Origin: Lachnospiraceae bacterium UBA7027
Lineage (GTDB): Bacteria > Bacillota > Clostridia > Lachnospirales > Lachnospiraceae
DNA length: 63,430 bases
Direction of reading: 5' to 3'
NCBI GenBank assembly: GCA_002494135.1
Contig: DLBG01000023.1
Span: 1 to 63,430, forward strand
Below are positions 32,687-41,239 of this stretch, piece after piece; the stretch's first letter is position 1; each line of letters starts with the position of its first letter. Below the pieces are notes generated by a model. That model was not told the DNA's origin and searched no databases. It worked only from the letters and a program-made list of their open reading frames with translations. Position numbers and translations under genes: made by a program.

Positions 32687-32806
32687 ATCGTTGGTAAACT
32701 GCGTAAATTCAATGTTTTCGGGCATTCGGAAACCTTGAAAAAACGCATGATGCGGTATCGATAACGAAAATATTGATACAGATAAAGGAAAAAGAAGGAT
32801 AAAACA

Positions 32807-33871
32807 ATGAAAATTGTAGTATTGGCAGGCGGGAATTCAACGGAAAGAGACGTTTCACTGATTTCCGGAACCGGAGTTTACAGAGCTTTAAAAAGCAAAG
32901 GACACAAGGTGGTTTTGCTGGATGTATATTTGGGAGTCCACGGAGTGGATCCTGCGAACGTCTTTGAACTTGACAGAGAATGGGATGAAGGAATTCAGGC
33001 CATTCGTGCGGACAATCCGAGCCTTGACGATATTAAAGCCATGAAAAAAGGAGAACGCAATTTCTTCGGAGAAAACGTCATAGCCATTTGTGAGCAGGCA
33101 GACATCGTATTCATGGCGCTTCACGGTGCAAACGGAGAAGACGGAAGAATCCAGGCCGCTTTTGATCTGATGGGAATCCGCTATACGGGAACCGATTATT
33201 TAAGTTCCGGTATTTGCATGGATAAAGCGGTAACCAAGAAACTCTTTCTGGGAGGAGGCATTCCGACCCCGCGTTCCAAAACGGTTTACAATCGGCCGGA
33301 TACACTGAATGCGGATGTACAAAACGCAATCAGGGAAATCGGTTTTCCTCTTGTCGTAAAAGCATGTAACGGAGGATCCAGCGTCGGTGTGTATATCGTT
33401 TCCTCCGAAGAAGAAACCATGGACGCAATCAGCAAAGCGTTTACCTATGATAATAAAATTCTCATGGAAGAATTTATTAAAGGAAGGGAACTTACCTGCG
33501 GAGTCATTAAGGGAAAAGCACTTCCCGTTGTGGAAATTGTGCCGGTTGCCGGTTTTTACGATTACAAAAACAAATACCAGGCAGGAAGTACCGTGGAAAC
33601 CTGTCCGGCCCGCATCGGCGACGAAATGACCGCAAAAGTTCAGAAAGTAAGCGAACTGGCGTATGAAACTCTCGGACTTCAGACCTATGCGCGAATCGAT
33701 GTGATTCTGAATGAAAACAACGATGTTTACTGCCTGGAGGCCAATACTCTTCCCGGCATGACACCGACTTCCCTTCTGCCTCAGGAAGCGGGAGTTCTGG
33801 GCATGAGCTACGAAGATCTTTGCGAACATATCATTCAAATATCCATGGAAAAATATGAGCAGGAAGGATAA
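32807..33871 (+). CDS. ddl: D-alanine--D-alanine ligase family protein
   Basis: ATP-grasp ligase joining two D-alanines for the peptidoglycan stem peptide. The 354-residue protein has an N-terminal domain VVLAGGNSTERDVSLISG, the loop ALHGANGEDGRIQAAFDLMG, and the ATP-grasp segments PLVVKACNGGSSVGVYIV and EEFIKGRELTCGV. The metal site region is YCLEANTLPGMTPTSLLPQ. The Tyr/Phe residue that separates D-Ala-D-Ala from D-Ala-D-Lac enzymes cannot be judged without alignment, so the vancomycin phenotype is left open. It is the first gene of an operon with murF 3 bp downstream. The Shine-Dalgarno is AGAAGGA. Confidence 0.94.
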   Translation: MKIVVLAGGNSTERDVSLISGTGVYRALKSKGHKVVLLDVYLGVHGVDPANVFELDREWDEGIQAIRADNPSLDDIKAMKKGERNFFGENVIAICEQADIVFMALHGANGEDGRIQAAFDLMGIRYTGTDYLSSGICMDKAVTKKLFLGGGIPTPRSKTVYNRPDTLNADVQNAIREIGFPLVVKACNGGSSVGVYIVSSEEETMDAISKAFTYDNKILMEEFIKGRELTCGVIKGKALPVVEIVPVAGFYDYKNKYQAGSTVETCPARIGDEMTAKVQKVSELAYETLGLQTYARIDVILNENNDVYCLEANTLPGMTPTSLLPQEAGVLGMSYEDLCEHIIQISMEKYEQEG

Positions 33872-33874
33872 AAA

Positions 33875-35374
33875 GTGAAAAATATATCGATTGACAATTT
33901 AATCCGTATCAGTGGCGGAATCTTAAGCTGTACAGACCGGGGAATCGACCGCATGAAGGAAGCCACAGGAGTCTGTATCGATTCCCGGCTGGTGGAAGAA
34001 GGTTTTATTTTTGTCGCTACGAAAGGCGAAAGAACGGACGGACACGAGTATATTGCCTCGGCTTTTCAAAAGGGAGCGATGGCGGTTATCTGCGAAAGGG
34101 TTCCGGAAGGCGTAAACGGTCCCTGTATTAAGGTAAAAGATTCGCTGGTTGCGCTTAAGGATATTGCGGAATTTTACCGTAAACAGCTGGATATCAAAGT
34201 AGTCGGAATTACGGGCTCCGTGGGAAAAACATCCGCAAAGGAGTTTATTGCAGCGGTTCTTTCGGAAAAGTACAATGTTTTGAAAACGGAAGGCAATTTT
34301 AACAACGAAATCGGTCTGCCGCTTACCATTTGCAGAATTCGTCCGGAACATGAGGTTGCGGTTCTTGAAATGGGCATCAGCGATTTCGGGGAAATGACAA
34401 GGCTGTCCAAAATGGCCAGACCGGATGTCGCGGTAATCACCAATATCGGTCAGTGTCATCTCGAAAATCTGGGTGACAGGGACGGTGTCCTTTCCGCAAA
34501 AACGGAAATTTTCAAATATCTGAAAGCGGACGGTGTCGCATGCCTTTGCGCAGATGATGACAAACTGTCTTTAATCGGCGATGTAAACGGAAAGAAACCG
34601 ATTTTCTTCGGAAGCAACAAAGATGTGCCCATTCATCCGCTCAGTATCCAGACCAAAGGTCTTTTTGGAAGCGAATGCAGCATTGCCTGCTATGATGAAG
34701 TATTTAACATCAAGATTCCGCTTCCCGGAATTCACAGAATTTATAATGCGCTTGCCGCCATCTCCGTGGGCCATGTTCTTGGGCTCACCGGAACGGAAAT
34801 GGCTGCCGGAATCGGTAAAATAAGCGCAACTCCCGGACGGGGGAATGTGATTCGTACCGACAAACTTACAATTCTGGACGATTGTTATAACGCAAATCCC
34901 ATTTCCATGAATTCGGCGCTGGATTTACTGGCTCTGTCCGAGGATACCAAGGTAGCCGTTCTGGGTGATATGTTCGAACTCGGAAGCAACGAAATCTGGC
35001 TCCATGAAAGTGTCGGGAAATATGCAATCCGCAAAGAAATCGATATTCTCTGCTGTATCGGCGAGAAAGGAAAATACATTTACGAAGGAGCCGTGGAAGA
35101 AGAGAAACAGAATGCGGATTCTTTCCTAAACGGAATTGAGAAACATCTAAACGACAATGATTTTATGACGGAGCTGAAAAATACCATGTCCTGGAATGCG
35201 GATGAGGTTGTCGGACTCGAAAAAGGGGAACGCAGGAAAATTCAGTATTATGCAACAAAGGAAGAATTTTTTGCCAATCTTAAGAACGTGATTCGACCGA
35301 AAGATGCAGTCTTGGTAAAAGCAAGTCACGGAATGCATTTTGAGGAAATCGTGGAGCGTTTGAAAGAATTCTGA
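33875..35374 (+). CDS. murF: UDP-MurNAc-tripeptide--D-alanyl-D-alanine ligase
   Basis: Adds the D-Ala-D-Ala dipeptide to the UDP-MurNAc tripeptide, the last cytoplasmic precursor step. The 499-residue Mur ligase has an N-terminal domain with GVCIDSRLVEEGFIFVA, the P-loop GITGSVGKTSAKEFI (about 109-123), the central TEGNFNNEIGLP and a metal region VLEMGISDFGEM. The C-terminal domain has LDDCYNANPISM and AVLGDMFELG. The C-terminus is about 40 residues longer than typical because of an insert near 405-445 rich in Glu/Asn. The start is GTG with a poor Shine-Dalgarno, so coupling to ddl is likely. Confidence 0.95.
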   Translation: MKNISIDNLIRISGGILSCTDRGIDRMKEATGVCIDSRLVEEGFIFVATKGERTDGHEYIASAFQKGAMAVICERVPEGVNGPCIKVKDSLVALKDIAEFYRKQLDIKVVGITGSVGKTSAKEFIAAVLSEKYNVLKTEGNFNNEIGLPLTICRIRPEHEVAVLEMGISDFGEMTRLSKMARPDVAVITNIGQCHLENLGDRDGVLSAKTEIFKYLKADGVACLCADDDKLSLIGDVNGKKPIFFGSNKDVPIHPLSIQTKGLFGSECSIACYDEVFNIKIPLPGIHRIYNALAAISVGHVLGLTGTEMAAGIGKISATPGRGNVIRTDKLTILDDCYNANPISMNSALDLLALSEDTKVAVLGDMFELGSNEIWLHESVGKYAIRKEIDILCCIGEKGKYIYEGAVEEEKQNADSFLNGIEKHLNDNDFMTELKNTMSWNADEVVGLEKGERRKIQYYATKEEFFANLKNVIRPKDAVLVKASHGMHFEEIVERLKEF

Positions 35375-35385
35375 TGGGAGAGCAG

Positions 35386-36699
35386 ATGGAAAAAGATCTT
35401 TTCATTCAAAACGGATATCTGGTTAATCCCCGGGAAAACAAAGAAGGTTATGCCGATCTTTTGATACGGGGGGGGATGATTTTTGAAATCGACTTTTACG
35501 GGGAGAATCCGTCCGCAAAAAAACCGGAATGCGCAGAAGATGCGGAAGTGATTGATGCGAAGGGAATGTATATTTTTCCCGGACTGGTGGACGCACATTC
35601 GCATTTCCGGGATCCCGGTTTTACGTATAAAGAGGACATTGAATCCGGTGCCAAAGCGGCTGCGGTAGGCGGTTACACATCCGTGGTACTGATGTGCAAT
35701 ACAAATCCCGTTGTGGATAATGCCGAGACCCTTTCCTACGTCCTGGAGAAAGGGAAAAATACTGACATTCATGTCTATTCCTGCGGAAGCGTCAGCATCG
35801 GTTTAAAGGGTGAAATCCTGACGGATATGGATTCCTTAAAAAGGAACGGTGCGGTCGGTTTTACCGATGACGGAATTCCTCTGATGAACGAAGAATTTCT
35901 TAAAAAAGCCATGGAGAAGAGCGCATCGCTGAAGATGCCGATCAGTCTCCATGAGGAAGATAAGAAACTGATTTCCCAAAACGGAATCAATCACGGAAGA
36001 GCGTCCGAGTTCTTTGGAATCGAAGGTTCCCCCAAGGAGGCGGAGATCTCTTTGGTGAAAAGGGATTTGGAAATTGCCCGAAAGACCGGGGCCTATATTG
36101 ACGTTCAGCATGTGAGCGCAAAGGAAAGCGTGGAGCTGATCAGACAGGCACTTAATGCCTCCGGGGAAAGGAGAATTCATGCAGAGGCCACTCCGCAACA
36201 TTTTACACTGACGGAGGATGCCGTAATTGAAATCGGAGCCAATGCCAAACTGAATCCTCCTCTTCGAAGTGAGGAAGACAGGCAGGCAATCATCGAAGGG
36301 CTTCGGGACAATACCATTGATATGATTGCAACGGATCACGCGCCGCATTCGGCGGAAGAGAAAAGTCTTCCCATTACGGAAGCACCGAGCGGCATGATCG
36401 GTCTTGAGACAGCACTTTCCCTAAGCTATGAGAAACTGGTTTTGGAAGCCGGAATTCCGCTTATTGACGTGATTGCCAAACTGACATGCAATCCGGCCGG
36501 GGTTTACGGCCTGAATGCAGGAAGTATAGAAGAAGGAAAATGTGCGGATTTATGTATTTTTGATCCGAATGCCGAATATGAAAAGAAGACCTTTGCTTCC
36601 AAGTCATGGAACAGTCCTTTTATCGGCAGAAAGATGAAGGGTCGGGTTAAAATGACGATTTGTGAAGGTAAGATAGTTTATCAGGAACCGGAAGGATGA
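35386..36699 (+). CDS. pyrC: Dihydroorotase
   Basis: Zinc-dependent cyclisation of carbamoyl-aspartate to dihydroorotate in pyrimidine synthesis. The 437-residue class I amidohydrolase has the metal motif DAHSHFRDPG, the family stretch GGYTSVVLMCNTNPVVDN, HVSAKESVELI, and IATDHAPHSAEEK, then the proton-shuttle region. The ATG at 35374 overlaps the murF stop but lacks a Shine-Dalgarno. GGGAG (35376-35380) is spaced for ATG 35386, which is used. It is followed by pyrK and pyrD. No PyrR attenuator is present because the gene abuts murF. Confidence 0.94.
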   Translation: MEKDLFIQNGYLVNPRENKEGYADLLIRGGMIFEIDFYGENPSAKKPECAEDAEVIDAKGMYIFPGLVDAHSHFRDPGFTYKEDIESGAKAAAVGGYTSVVLMCNTNPVVDNAETLSYVLEKGKNTDIHVYSCGSVSIGLKGEILTDMDSLKRNGAVGFTDDGIPLMNEEFLKKAMEKSASLKMPISLHEEDKKLISQNGINHGRASEFFGIEGSPKEAEISLVKRDLEIARKTGAYIDVQHVSAKESVELIRQALNASGERRIHAEATPQHFTLTEDAVIEIGANAKLNPPLRSEEDRQAIIEGLRDNTIDMIATDHAPHSAEEKSLPITEAPSGMIGLETALSLSYEKLVLEAGIPLIDVIAKLTCNPAGVYGLNAGSIEEGKCADLCIFDPNAEYEKKTFASKSWNSPFIGRKMKGRVKMTICEGKIVYQEPEG

Positions 36700-36703
36700 A
36701 GAA

Positions 36704-37489
36704 ATGGAATACAGAAAGAAAGAAACTACATATGTAGTTTCACAGGAAGAATTATCAAAAGGAATATATGATCTGCGTCTTCAGACTCCCGCAGCAGCTT
36801 ATGCGAAGCCGGGACAGTTTGTGGGCCTGTATCCGCCGTCGGATGCGCATCTTTTAATGCGTCCGATCAGCATCTGCGAAAGCGATTCCGTAAAGAGCGA
36901 ACTGAGAATGGTATATCGGATTGCCGGAGAAGGAACGAGACTTCTTTCCACACTGAAAAAGGGAGATGCCGTTTCAATGCTGTCGCTGCTCGGAAACGGT
37001 TTTCCCGTATCTGCCGCCGCGGGAAAAAAAGTGGCTGTTATGGGCGGAGGCATCGGAATACCGCCGATGCTTTATACGGCGAAACAGTTAAAAAACGTCG
37101 CTGCGGAAACGGAAATCTATCTCGGATACCGCGACGGTGACACCTTCCTTTCCGATGAATTCGAAGGATACGGAACCGTAAACCGCGTAACGGAAGACGG
37201 AAGTGTCGGATATGCGGGAAACGTACTGGATGCCGTTTCGGAAAGAGGATTTATTCCCGAAATTATTTTTGCGTGCGGTCCCATGCCCATGCTACGAGCT
37301 ATTAAAAACTATGCCGAGAAAATAAACGCAACGGCTTATATTTCCTTAGAGGAGCGTATGGCCTGCGGCGTGGGCGCCTGTCTGGGGTGTGTTGCAAAGA
37401 CCGTAAAAAAAGACGCTCATTCCCATGTGAACAATACCAGAATCTGTACGGAAGGCCCCGTATTTGATGCAAAAGAAGTGGAGATTTGA
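36704..37489 (+). CDS. pyrK: Dihydroorotate dehydrogenase B, electron transfer subunit
   Basis: FAD and [2Fe-2S] subunit that passes electrons from PyrD to NAD+. The 261-residue protein has a ferredoxin-reductase-like fold: FVGLYPPSDAHLLMRPISIC (FAD binding), MGGGIGIPPMLYTAKQL (NAD binding), FACGPMPMLRAI. The C-terminal iron-sulfur motif is MACGVGACLGC with a further Cys about 12-25 residues later (TRICTEGPVF). It begins 4 bp after pyrC and ends just before pyrD, defining a class 1B system. Confidence 0.95.
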   Translation: MEYRKKETTYVVSQEELSKGIYDLRLQTPAAAYAKPGQFVGLYPPSDAHLLMRPISICESDSVKSELRMVYRIAGEGTRLLSTLKKGDAVSMLSLLGNGFPVSAAAGKKVAVMGGGIGIPPMLYTAKQLKNVAAETEIYLGYRDGDTFLSDEFEGYGTVNRVTEDGSVGYAGNVLDAVSERGFIPEIIFACGPMPMLRAIKNYAEKINATAYISLEERMACGVGACLGCVAKTVKKDAHSHVNNTRICTEGPVFDAKEVEI

Positions 37490-37491
37490 GA

Positions 37492-38394
37492 ATGGATACA
37501 ACAGTTTCAATTGCAGGAGTTGAGTTTAAAAACCCCGTTATGACAGCATCCGGAACGTTCGGATCCGGGATGGAATATTGCGATTTTGTAGATATCGAAA
37601 AACTGGGAGCAATCGTTACAAAGGGGGTAGCCAACGTGCCGTGGCCCGGGAATCCGACACCGCGCGTTACGGAAACCCCGAGCGGTATGCTGAATGCTAT
37701 CGGACTGCAGAATCCGGGCATCGACGTTTTCATTGAAAGAGACCTGGCTTTCTTAAAACAATATGATGTTCCTGTCATTGTAAACGTCTGCGGAAAAAGT
37801 GTGGAAGATTATCTGGATGTCGTGGAAAGACTTTCGGATACGAATGTGGCGATGCTTGAAATCAATGTTTCCTGTCCCAATGTGAAAGAAGGCGCGATTG
37901 CCTTTGGACAGAAGAAGGAAGCTTTATTTGACATTACCAAAAGAATTAAGGCCGTTGCCAAACAACCCGTCATCATGAAATTAAGTCCGAACGTAACGGA
38001 CATTACAGAGATGGCGAAGGCAGCCGAAGCCGCGGGTGCAGATGCGATTTCCCTGATCAATACCATTACCGGCATGAAGATTGATATTAACAGAAGGAAG
38101 TTCGTGCTTGCCAATAAAACAGGCGGACTCTCCGGTCCGGCCATCCGGCCCGTAGCGGTAAGAATGGTTTATCAGTGTGCCAATGCGGTCAGTATCCCGA
38201 TTATCGGAATGGGCGGTATCGCAAGCGCCGAAGACGCACTCGAGTTTATTATGGCAGGCGCAACGGCGGTAAGCGTGGGGGCATATAATTTTATCAATCC
38301 TTATGCCGTTACGGAAATTATCGACGGACTGGAACAGTATCTGAAACGGAACGGTACGGAAACCGTTCGTGAACTGATCGGATGTGTGAAATAA
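37492..38394 (+). CDS. pyrD: Dihydroorotate dehydrogenase B, catalytic subunit
   Basis: FMN-dependent oxidation of dihydroorotate to orotate, fourth step of pyrimidine synthesis, coupled to NAD+ through PyrK. The protein (300 residues from ATG 37492) has MTASGTFGSGMEYCDF, the substrate loop AIGLQNPGID, EINVSCPNVKEGA with the catalytic Cys of the class 1 type, VIMKLSPNVTDITEMA, and GMGGIASAEDALEFIMAGA for FMN phosphate binding. A TTG six bases upstream is in frame, but GGAG (37480-37483) fits the ATG. Confidence 0.95.
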   Translation: MDTTVSIAGVEFKNPVMTASGTFGSGMEYCDFVDIEKLGAIVTKGVANVPWPGNPTPRVTETPSGMLNAIGLQNPGIDVFIERDLAFLKQYDVPVIVNVCGKSVEDYLDVVERLSDTNVAMLEINVSCPNVKEGAIAFGQKKEALFDITKRIKAVAKQPVIMKLSPNVTDITEMAKAAEAAGADAISLINTITGMKIDINRRKFVLANKTGGLSGPAIRPVAVRMVYQCANAVSIPIIGMGGIASAEDALEFIMAGATAVSVGAYNFINPYAVTEIIDGLEQYLKRNGTETVRELIGCVK

Positions 38395-38404
38395 GAGGGA
38401 TAAA

Positions 38405-39283
38405 ATGGATACAGTAACTCAAAAGGGATATGCTAAAATCAACCTGGGTCTGGATGTGTTGCGCAAAAGACAGGACGGATATCACGAACTTCGAATGATT
38501 ATGCAGACCGTGGATATCTTTGATACCGTAACGATTACCAAAACGGATGAGGAAGGCAGAATCGAGCTGACAGGGGGATGTACCGGCCTTCCGCTTGATG
38601 AACACAATCTGATTTACAAAGCGGCGCGAATTATGGCGGAGGCTTATCATCTTCCGGGAGGAATGCGGATTCACCTTGACAAAACAATTCCCATGGCTGC
38701 CGGTATGGCAGGGGGAAGTGCGGATGCAGCGGCAACCTTTCTTGCAATCAATCGTCTTTACGAACTGCATTTGTCCAAAGAGGAACTTGCAAAATACGGA
38801 GTAAAGGTGGGAGCGGATGTTCCCTACTGTATTGTCGGAGGGACCTGTCTGGCGGAAGGAATCGGAGAAATACTGACGCCGTTAAAACAGATGAATGACA
38901 TTCCGGTCGTTATCGTAAAGCCGGCTTTTGACGTATCTACCGGATATGTATACGGAAATCTTCATGCGGATGAACTTAAGAATCATCCGGATATTGACGC
39001 TCAAATAGCGGCAATCGAAGCATCCGATTATAAGAAAGCGGCATCCCTGATGGGAAATGTACTTCAAAATGTCACCATTGCCGCATATCCCGAGCTGGAT
39101 TCGATAAAAGAACAGTTACGTTCGCTCGGCTCTTTCGGATCCATGATGAGCGGCAGCGGACCTTCCGTTTTCGGTTTGTTTGAGGAGAAATCCAAAGCGG
39201 AAGAAGCGGCACATAAAATGCAGATTCTTTGGCCGGATGCTTTTGTCTGCGCCACAAAACTGATTTCAAACTGCGAGGACTGA
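38405..39283 (+). CDS. ispE: 4-diphosphocytidyl-2-C-methyl-D-erythritol kinase
   Basis: GHMP kinase of the non-mevalonate isoprenoid pathway; phosphorylates CDP-ME at the 2-hydroxyl. The 292-residue protein begins with GYAKINLGLDVLRKRQDGYHEL, has the ATP-binding glycine-rich motif PMAAGMAGGSADAAAT, VGADVPYCIVGGTCLAEG and the C-terminal SGSGPSVFGLF. It follows pyrD by 10 bp. Its product supports undecaprenyl-phosphate synthesis, which the wall and polysaccharide genes here depend on. Confidence 0.95.
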   Translation: MDTVTQKGYAKINLGLDVLRKRQDGYHELRMIMQTVDIFDTVTITKTDEEGRIELTGGCTGLPLDEHNLIYKAARIMAEAYHLPGGMRIHLDKTIPMAAGMAGGSADAAATFLAINRLYELHLSKEELAKYGVKVGADVPYCIVGGTCLAEGIGEILTPLKQMNDIPVVIVKPAFDVSTGYVYGNLHADELKNHPDIDAQIAAIEASDYKKAASLMGNVLQNVTIAAYPELDSIKEQLRSLGSFGSMMSGSGPSVFGLFEEKSKAEEAAHKMQILWPDAFVCATKLISNCED

Positions 39284-39284
39284 T

Positions 39285-39731
39285 GTGGAAAAAAGACTGG
39301 TAACCGTTCGCGTACTCGGCATTATGGAGCAAAACGGCGAACGTGAAGAAGTGGAAACCTTATCCGACGGATTTGTCAGAATATCGGAAAATGAAACGGA
39401 AATCGTATATAAGGAAGTTACCGAGGATGAGGGAGAAATAAAGGTTCGTGCGATTTTTACCAGATCCGGGAAAAACGGACTGTACGAGTGCAGGATTGAA
39501 AAAACAGGAATGATTCAATCCCGTATGCTGTTTATCAGGGACTGCGAGACTCTTTGCTCATACAATACTCCTTTCGGGGAACTGGGGTTTGAAATCTATA
39601 CTTCCTTTGTCGATTACAAAGAGGAAGAGAATGATATCCGGTGCAGACTGAAATATATTCTTTCCTCAAACGGTATCCCCGTTTCGGAAGCCGAGGTAAA
39701 GATTACGGCAATCGGGAAGGCTTGCTCTTAA
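39285..39731 (+). CDS. DUF1934 family beta-barrel protein
   Basis: A 148-residue protein whose pattern fits DUF1934 (Bacillus YwiB-like, calycin-type beta-barrel). Its pieces are VTVRVLGIMEQNGEREEVET, DGFVRISENETEI, IRDCETLCSYNTPFGELGFE and RCRLKYILSSNG. Function is unknown for the family. The start is GTG 1 bp after ispE, with GCGAGGA in the end of ispE as Shine-Dalgarno. Confidence 0.82.
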   Translation: MEKRLVTVRVLGIMEQNGEREEVETLSDGFVRISENETEIVYKEVTEDEGEIKVRAIFTRSGKNGLYECRIEKTGMIQSRMLFIRDCETLCSYNTPFGELGFEIYTSFVDYKEEENDIRCRLKYILSSNGIPVSEAEVKITAIGKACS

Positions 39732-39750
39732 TGTACAATAATGATAAAAT
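39722..39750 (+). promoter_or_regulatory. Promoter of the 39787 gene
   Basis: TTGCTC (39722-39727), 17-bp spacer, TAAAAT (39745-39750). It overlaps the end of the DUF1934 gene. Confidence 0.55.
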
Positions 39751-39786
39751 TATCTGATAGTGACGAATACAGAAAGGTTTATAAAA

Positions 39787-40287
39787 ATGAATTCAATTCT
39801 TTTGTTTGAAGTGAAACTTCCCATGATTATTGCGCTGATTGTCATCGTACTGATGACGGCCGCAATCATTGTTTTATATTTTCTTGGTAAGAAAATGCAG
39901 AAGAAGCAGGCCGAGCAGGATGCTTATCTTGCAGCAAACAAGCAGACTGTTTCCATGCTGATTATCGACAAGAAAAAGGTAAAATTCAAGGATGCCGGAT
40001 TCCCGCAGAGCGTAATCGATCAGGCACCCAAGATGAGCCGAGGAATGAAAGTCCCTGCCGTAAAGGTAAAAATCGGACCGCAGATTATGACTTTTATTGC
40101 GGATGAGAAGATTTTCGATGCCATTCCCGTAAAGAAGGAAGTTAAGGCCGTAATCAGCGGCATGTACATTCAGGATGTAAAGAATCTTCACGGAAAGACG
40201 GAACTTCCGCCTCCGAAGAAGAAAAATATTTTCAAGAAGGCAGTGGAAACGCTCCAGGAGAAGGCAGGCGCGAAACCGCTTAAGTAG
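39787..40287 (+). CDS. Single-pass membrane protein, unknown function
   Basis: A 166-residue protein with one N-terminal transmembrane helix (about 10-33). A basic cytoplasmic region follows: about 40-125 contains QTVSMLIIDKKKVKFKDAGF and VPAVKVKIGPQIMTFIADEK, probably a small beta-rich domain. The tail is Lys/Pro-rich (LPPPKKKNIFKKAVE). The pattern is reminiscent of small membrane-anchored proteins found in Lachnospiraceae, but I cannot name a family. A GTG at 39760 is in frame, but AGAAAGG (39771-39777) fits ATG 39787. It probably starts a new transcript leading into the nucleotidyltransferase gene. Confidence 0.78.
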   Translation: MNSILLFEVKLPMIIALIVIVLMTAAIIVLYFLGKKMQKKQAEQDAYLAANKQTVSMLIIDKKKVKFKDAGFPQSVIDQAPKMSRGMKVPAVKVKIGPQIMTFIADEKIFDAIPVKKEVKAVISGMYIQDVKNLHGKTELPPPKKKNIFKKAVETLQEKAGAKPLK

Positions 40288-40326
40288 GACATTGCAAATA
40301 AACGGATTGCAGGAGGGGACGGATTG

Positions 40327-41235
40327 ATGAAAACATCGCTGGTTATTATGGCAGCAGGAATCGGAAGCCGTTTTGGAACGGGAATCAAGCAACTTACCAA
40401 GATGAACGACAATGGGGAAATTATCATTGATTACTCCATTTATGATGCGAAGGAAGCCGGATTTGACGAAGTTGTTTTTGTAATCCGTCACGCGATTGAA
40501 GAAGAATTCAAAGAAGTTATCGGAAACAGAATCGAAAAAGAAATCCCCGTAAAATACGTATTTCAGGAACTTGATGATTTACCGGAAGGCTTTACGGTGC
40601 CGCAGGGACGAACAAAACCCTGGGGAACCGGTCAGGCTATTCTGGCATGCCGGGGCACCGTAAACAATCCGTTTGTGATTATTAATGCGGACGATTATTA
40701 CGGAAAGACGGCGTTTAAGCTGCTTCATGATTTCCTGACACAGCCGCATGAACAAAAGCAGGTTATGAGGATGGCCATGGCCGGATTTATATTAAAGAAT
40801 ACGGTGAGTGAAAACGGGACCGTAACCCGCGGAGTCTGCGTCGGAGAAAGCGGTATTTTAAAAGAGGTTATCGAATCGAGAGAAATCTGCATTAAAGACG
40901 GAAAAGCACAGACATCCACGGAAGAATCCAAAGATATTATATCCCCGGAGAGTCTGGTTTCCATGAACATGTGGGCCTGTGATCCGGATTTCCTGGATGT
41001 TTTGGAGGAAAATTTTGCGGAGTTTTTAAAGGATGACACAAAGGATCCGTTAAAGAAAGAGTTTCTGGTTCCTGTTTTAATCGACAAACTGATTCATAAA
41101 AATCGTGTGGAAGTAAGCATTCTTCCGACAGATGAGAAATGGATCGGAATCACTTACAAAGAGGATATTGAGGCTGCCGTTGCAGCGTTTGCCGCGATGA
41201 GGGAAAACGGTATTTATCCGGAAAAACTTTGGTAG
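40327..41235 (+). CDS. Sugar nucleotidyltransferase family protein (paralog)
   Basis: A 302-residue NTP transferase with VIMAAGIGSRFGTGIKQ, YVFQELDDLPEGFTVPQGR, INADDYYGKTAF, VSMNMWACDPDF and WIGITYKEDIEAA. It shares all motif blocks with the 26355-27275 protein and differs by a one-residue insertion in the nucleotide loop (FGTGIK versus YGGLK). The GGAGG (40312-40316) site fits ATG 40327; a TTG at 40324 is also possible. It lies 4 bp before a sugar aminotransferase, so it may supply an activated sugar for surface glycans. The substrate is unknown. Confidence 0.82.
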   Translation: MKTSLVIMAAGIGSRFGTGIKQLTKMNDNGEIIIDYSIYDAKEAGFDEVVFVIRHAIEEEFKEVIGNRIEKEIPVKYVFQELDDLPEGFTVPQGRTKPWGTGQAILACRGTVNNPFVIINADDYYGKTAFKLLHDFLTQPHEQKQVMRMAMAGFILKNTVSENGTVTRGVCVGESGILKEVIESREICIKDGKAQTSTEESKDIISPESLVSMNMWACDPDFLDVLEENFAEFLKDDTKDPLKKEFLVPVLIDKLIHKNRVEVSILPTDEKWIGITYKEDIEAAVAAFAAMRENGIYPEKLW

Positions 41236-41239
41236 GAAT

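Noticed and set aside
35350..35386. PyrR-binding attenuator before pyrC
   Set aside because: murF runs to within 11 bp of the pyrC start, leaving no room for an anti-antiterminator leader.
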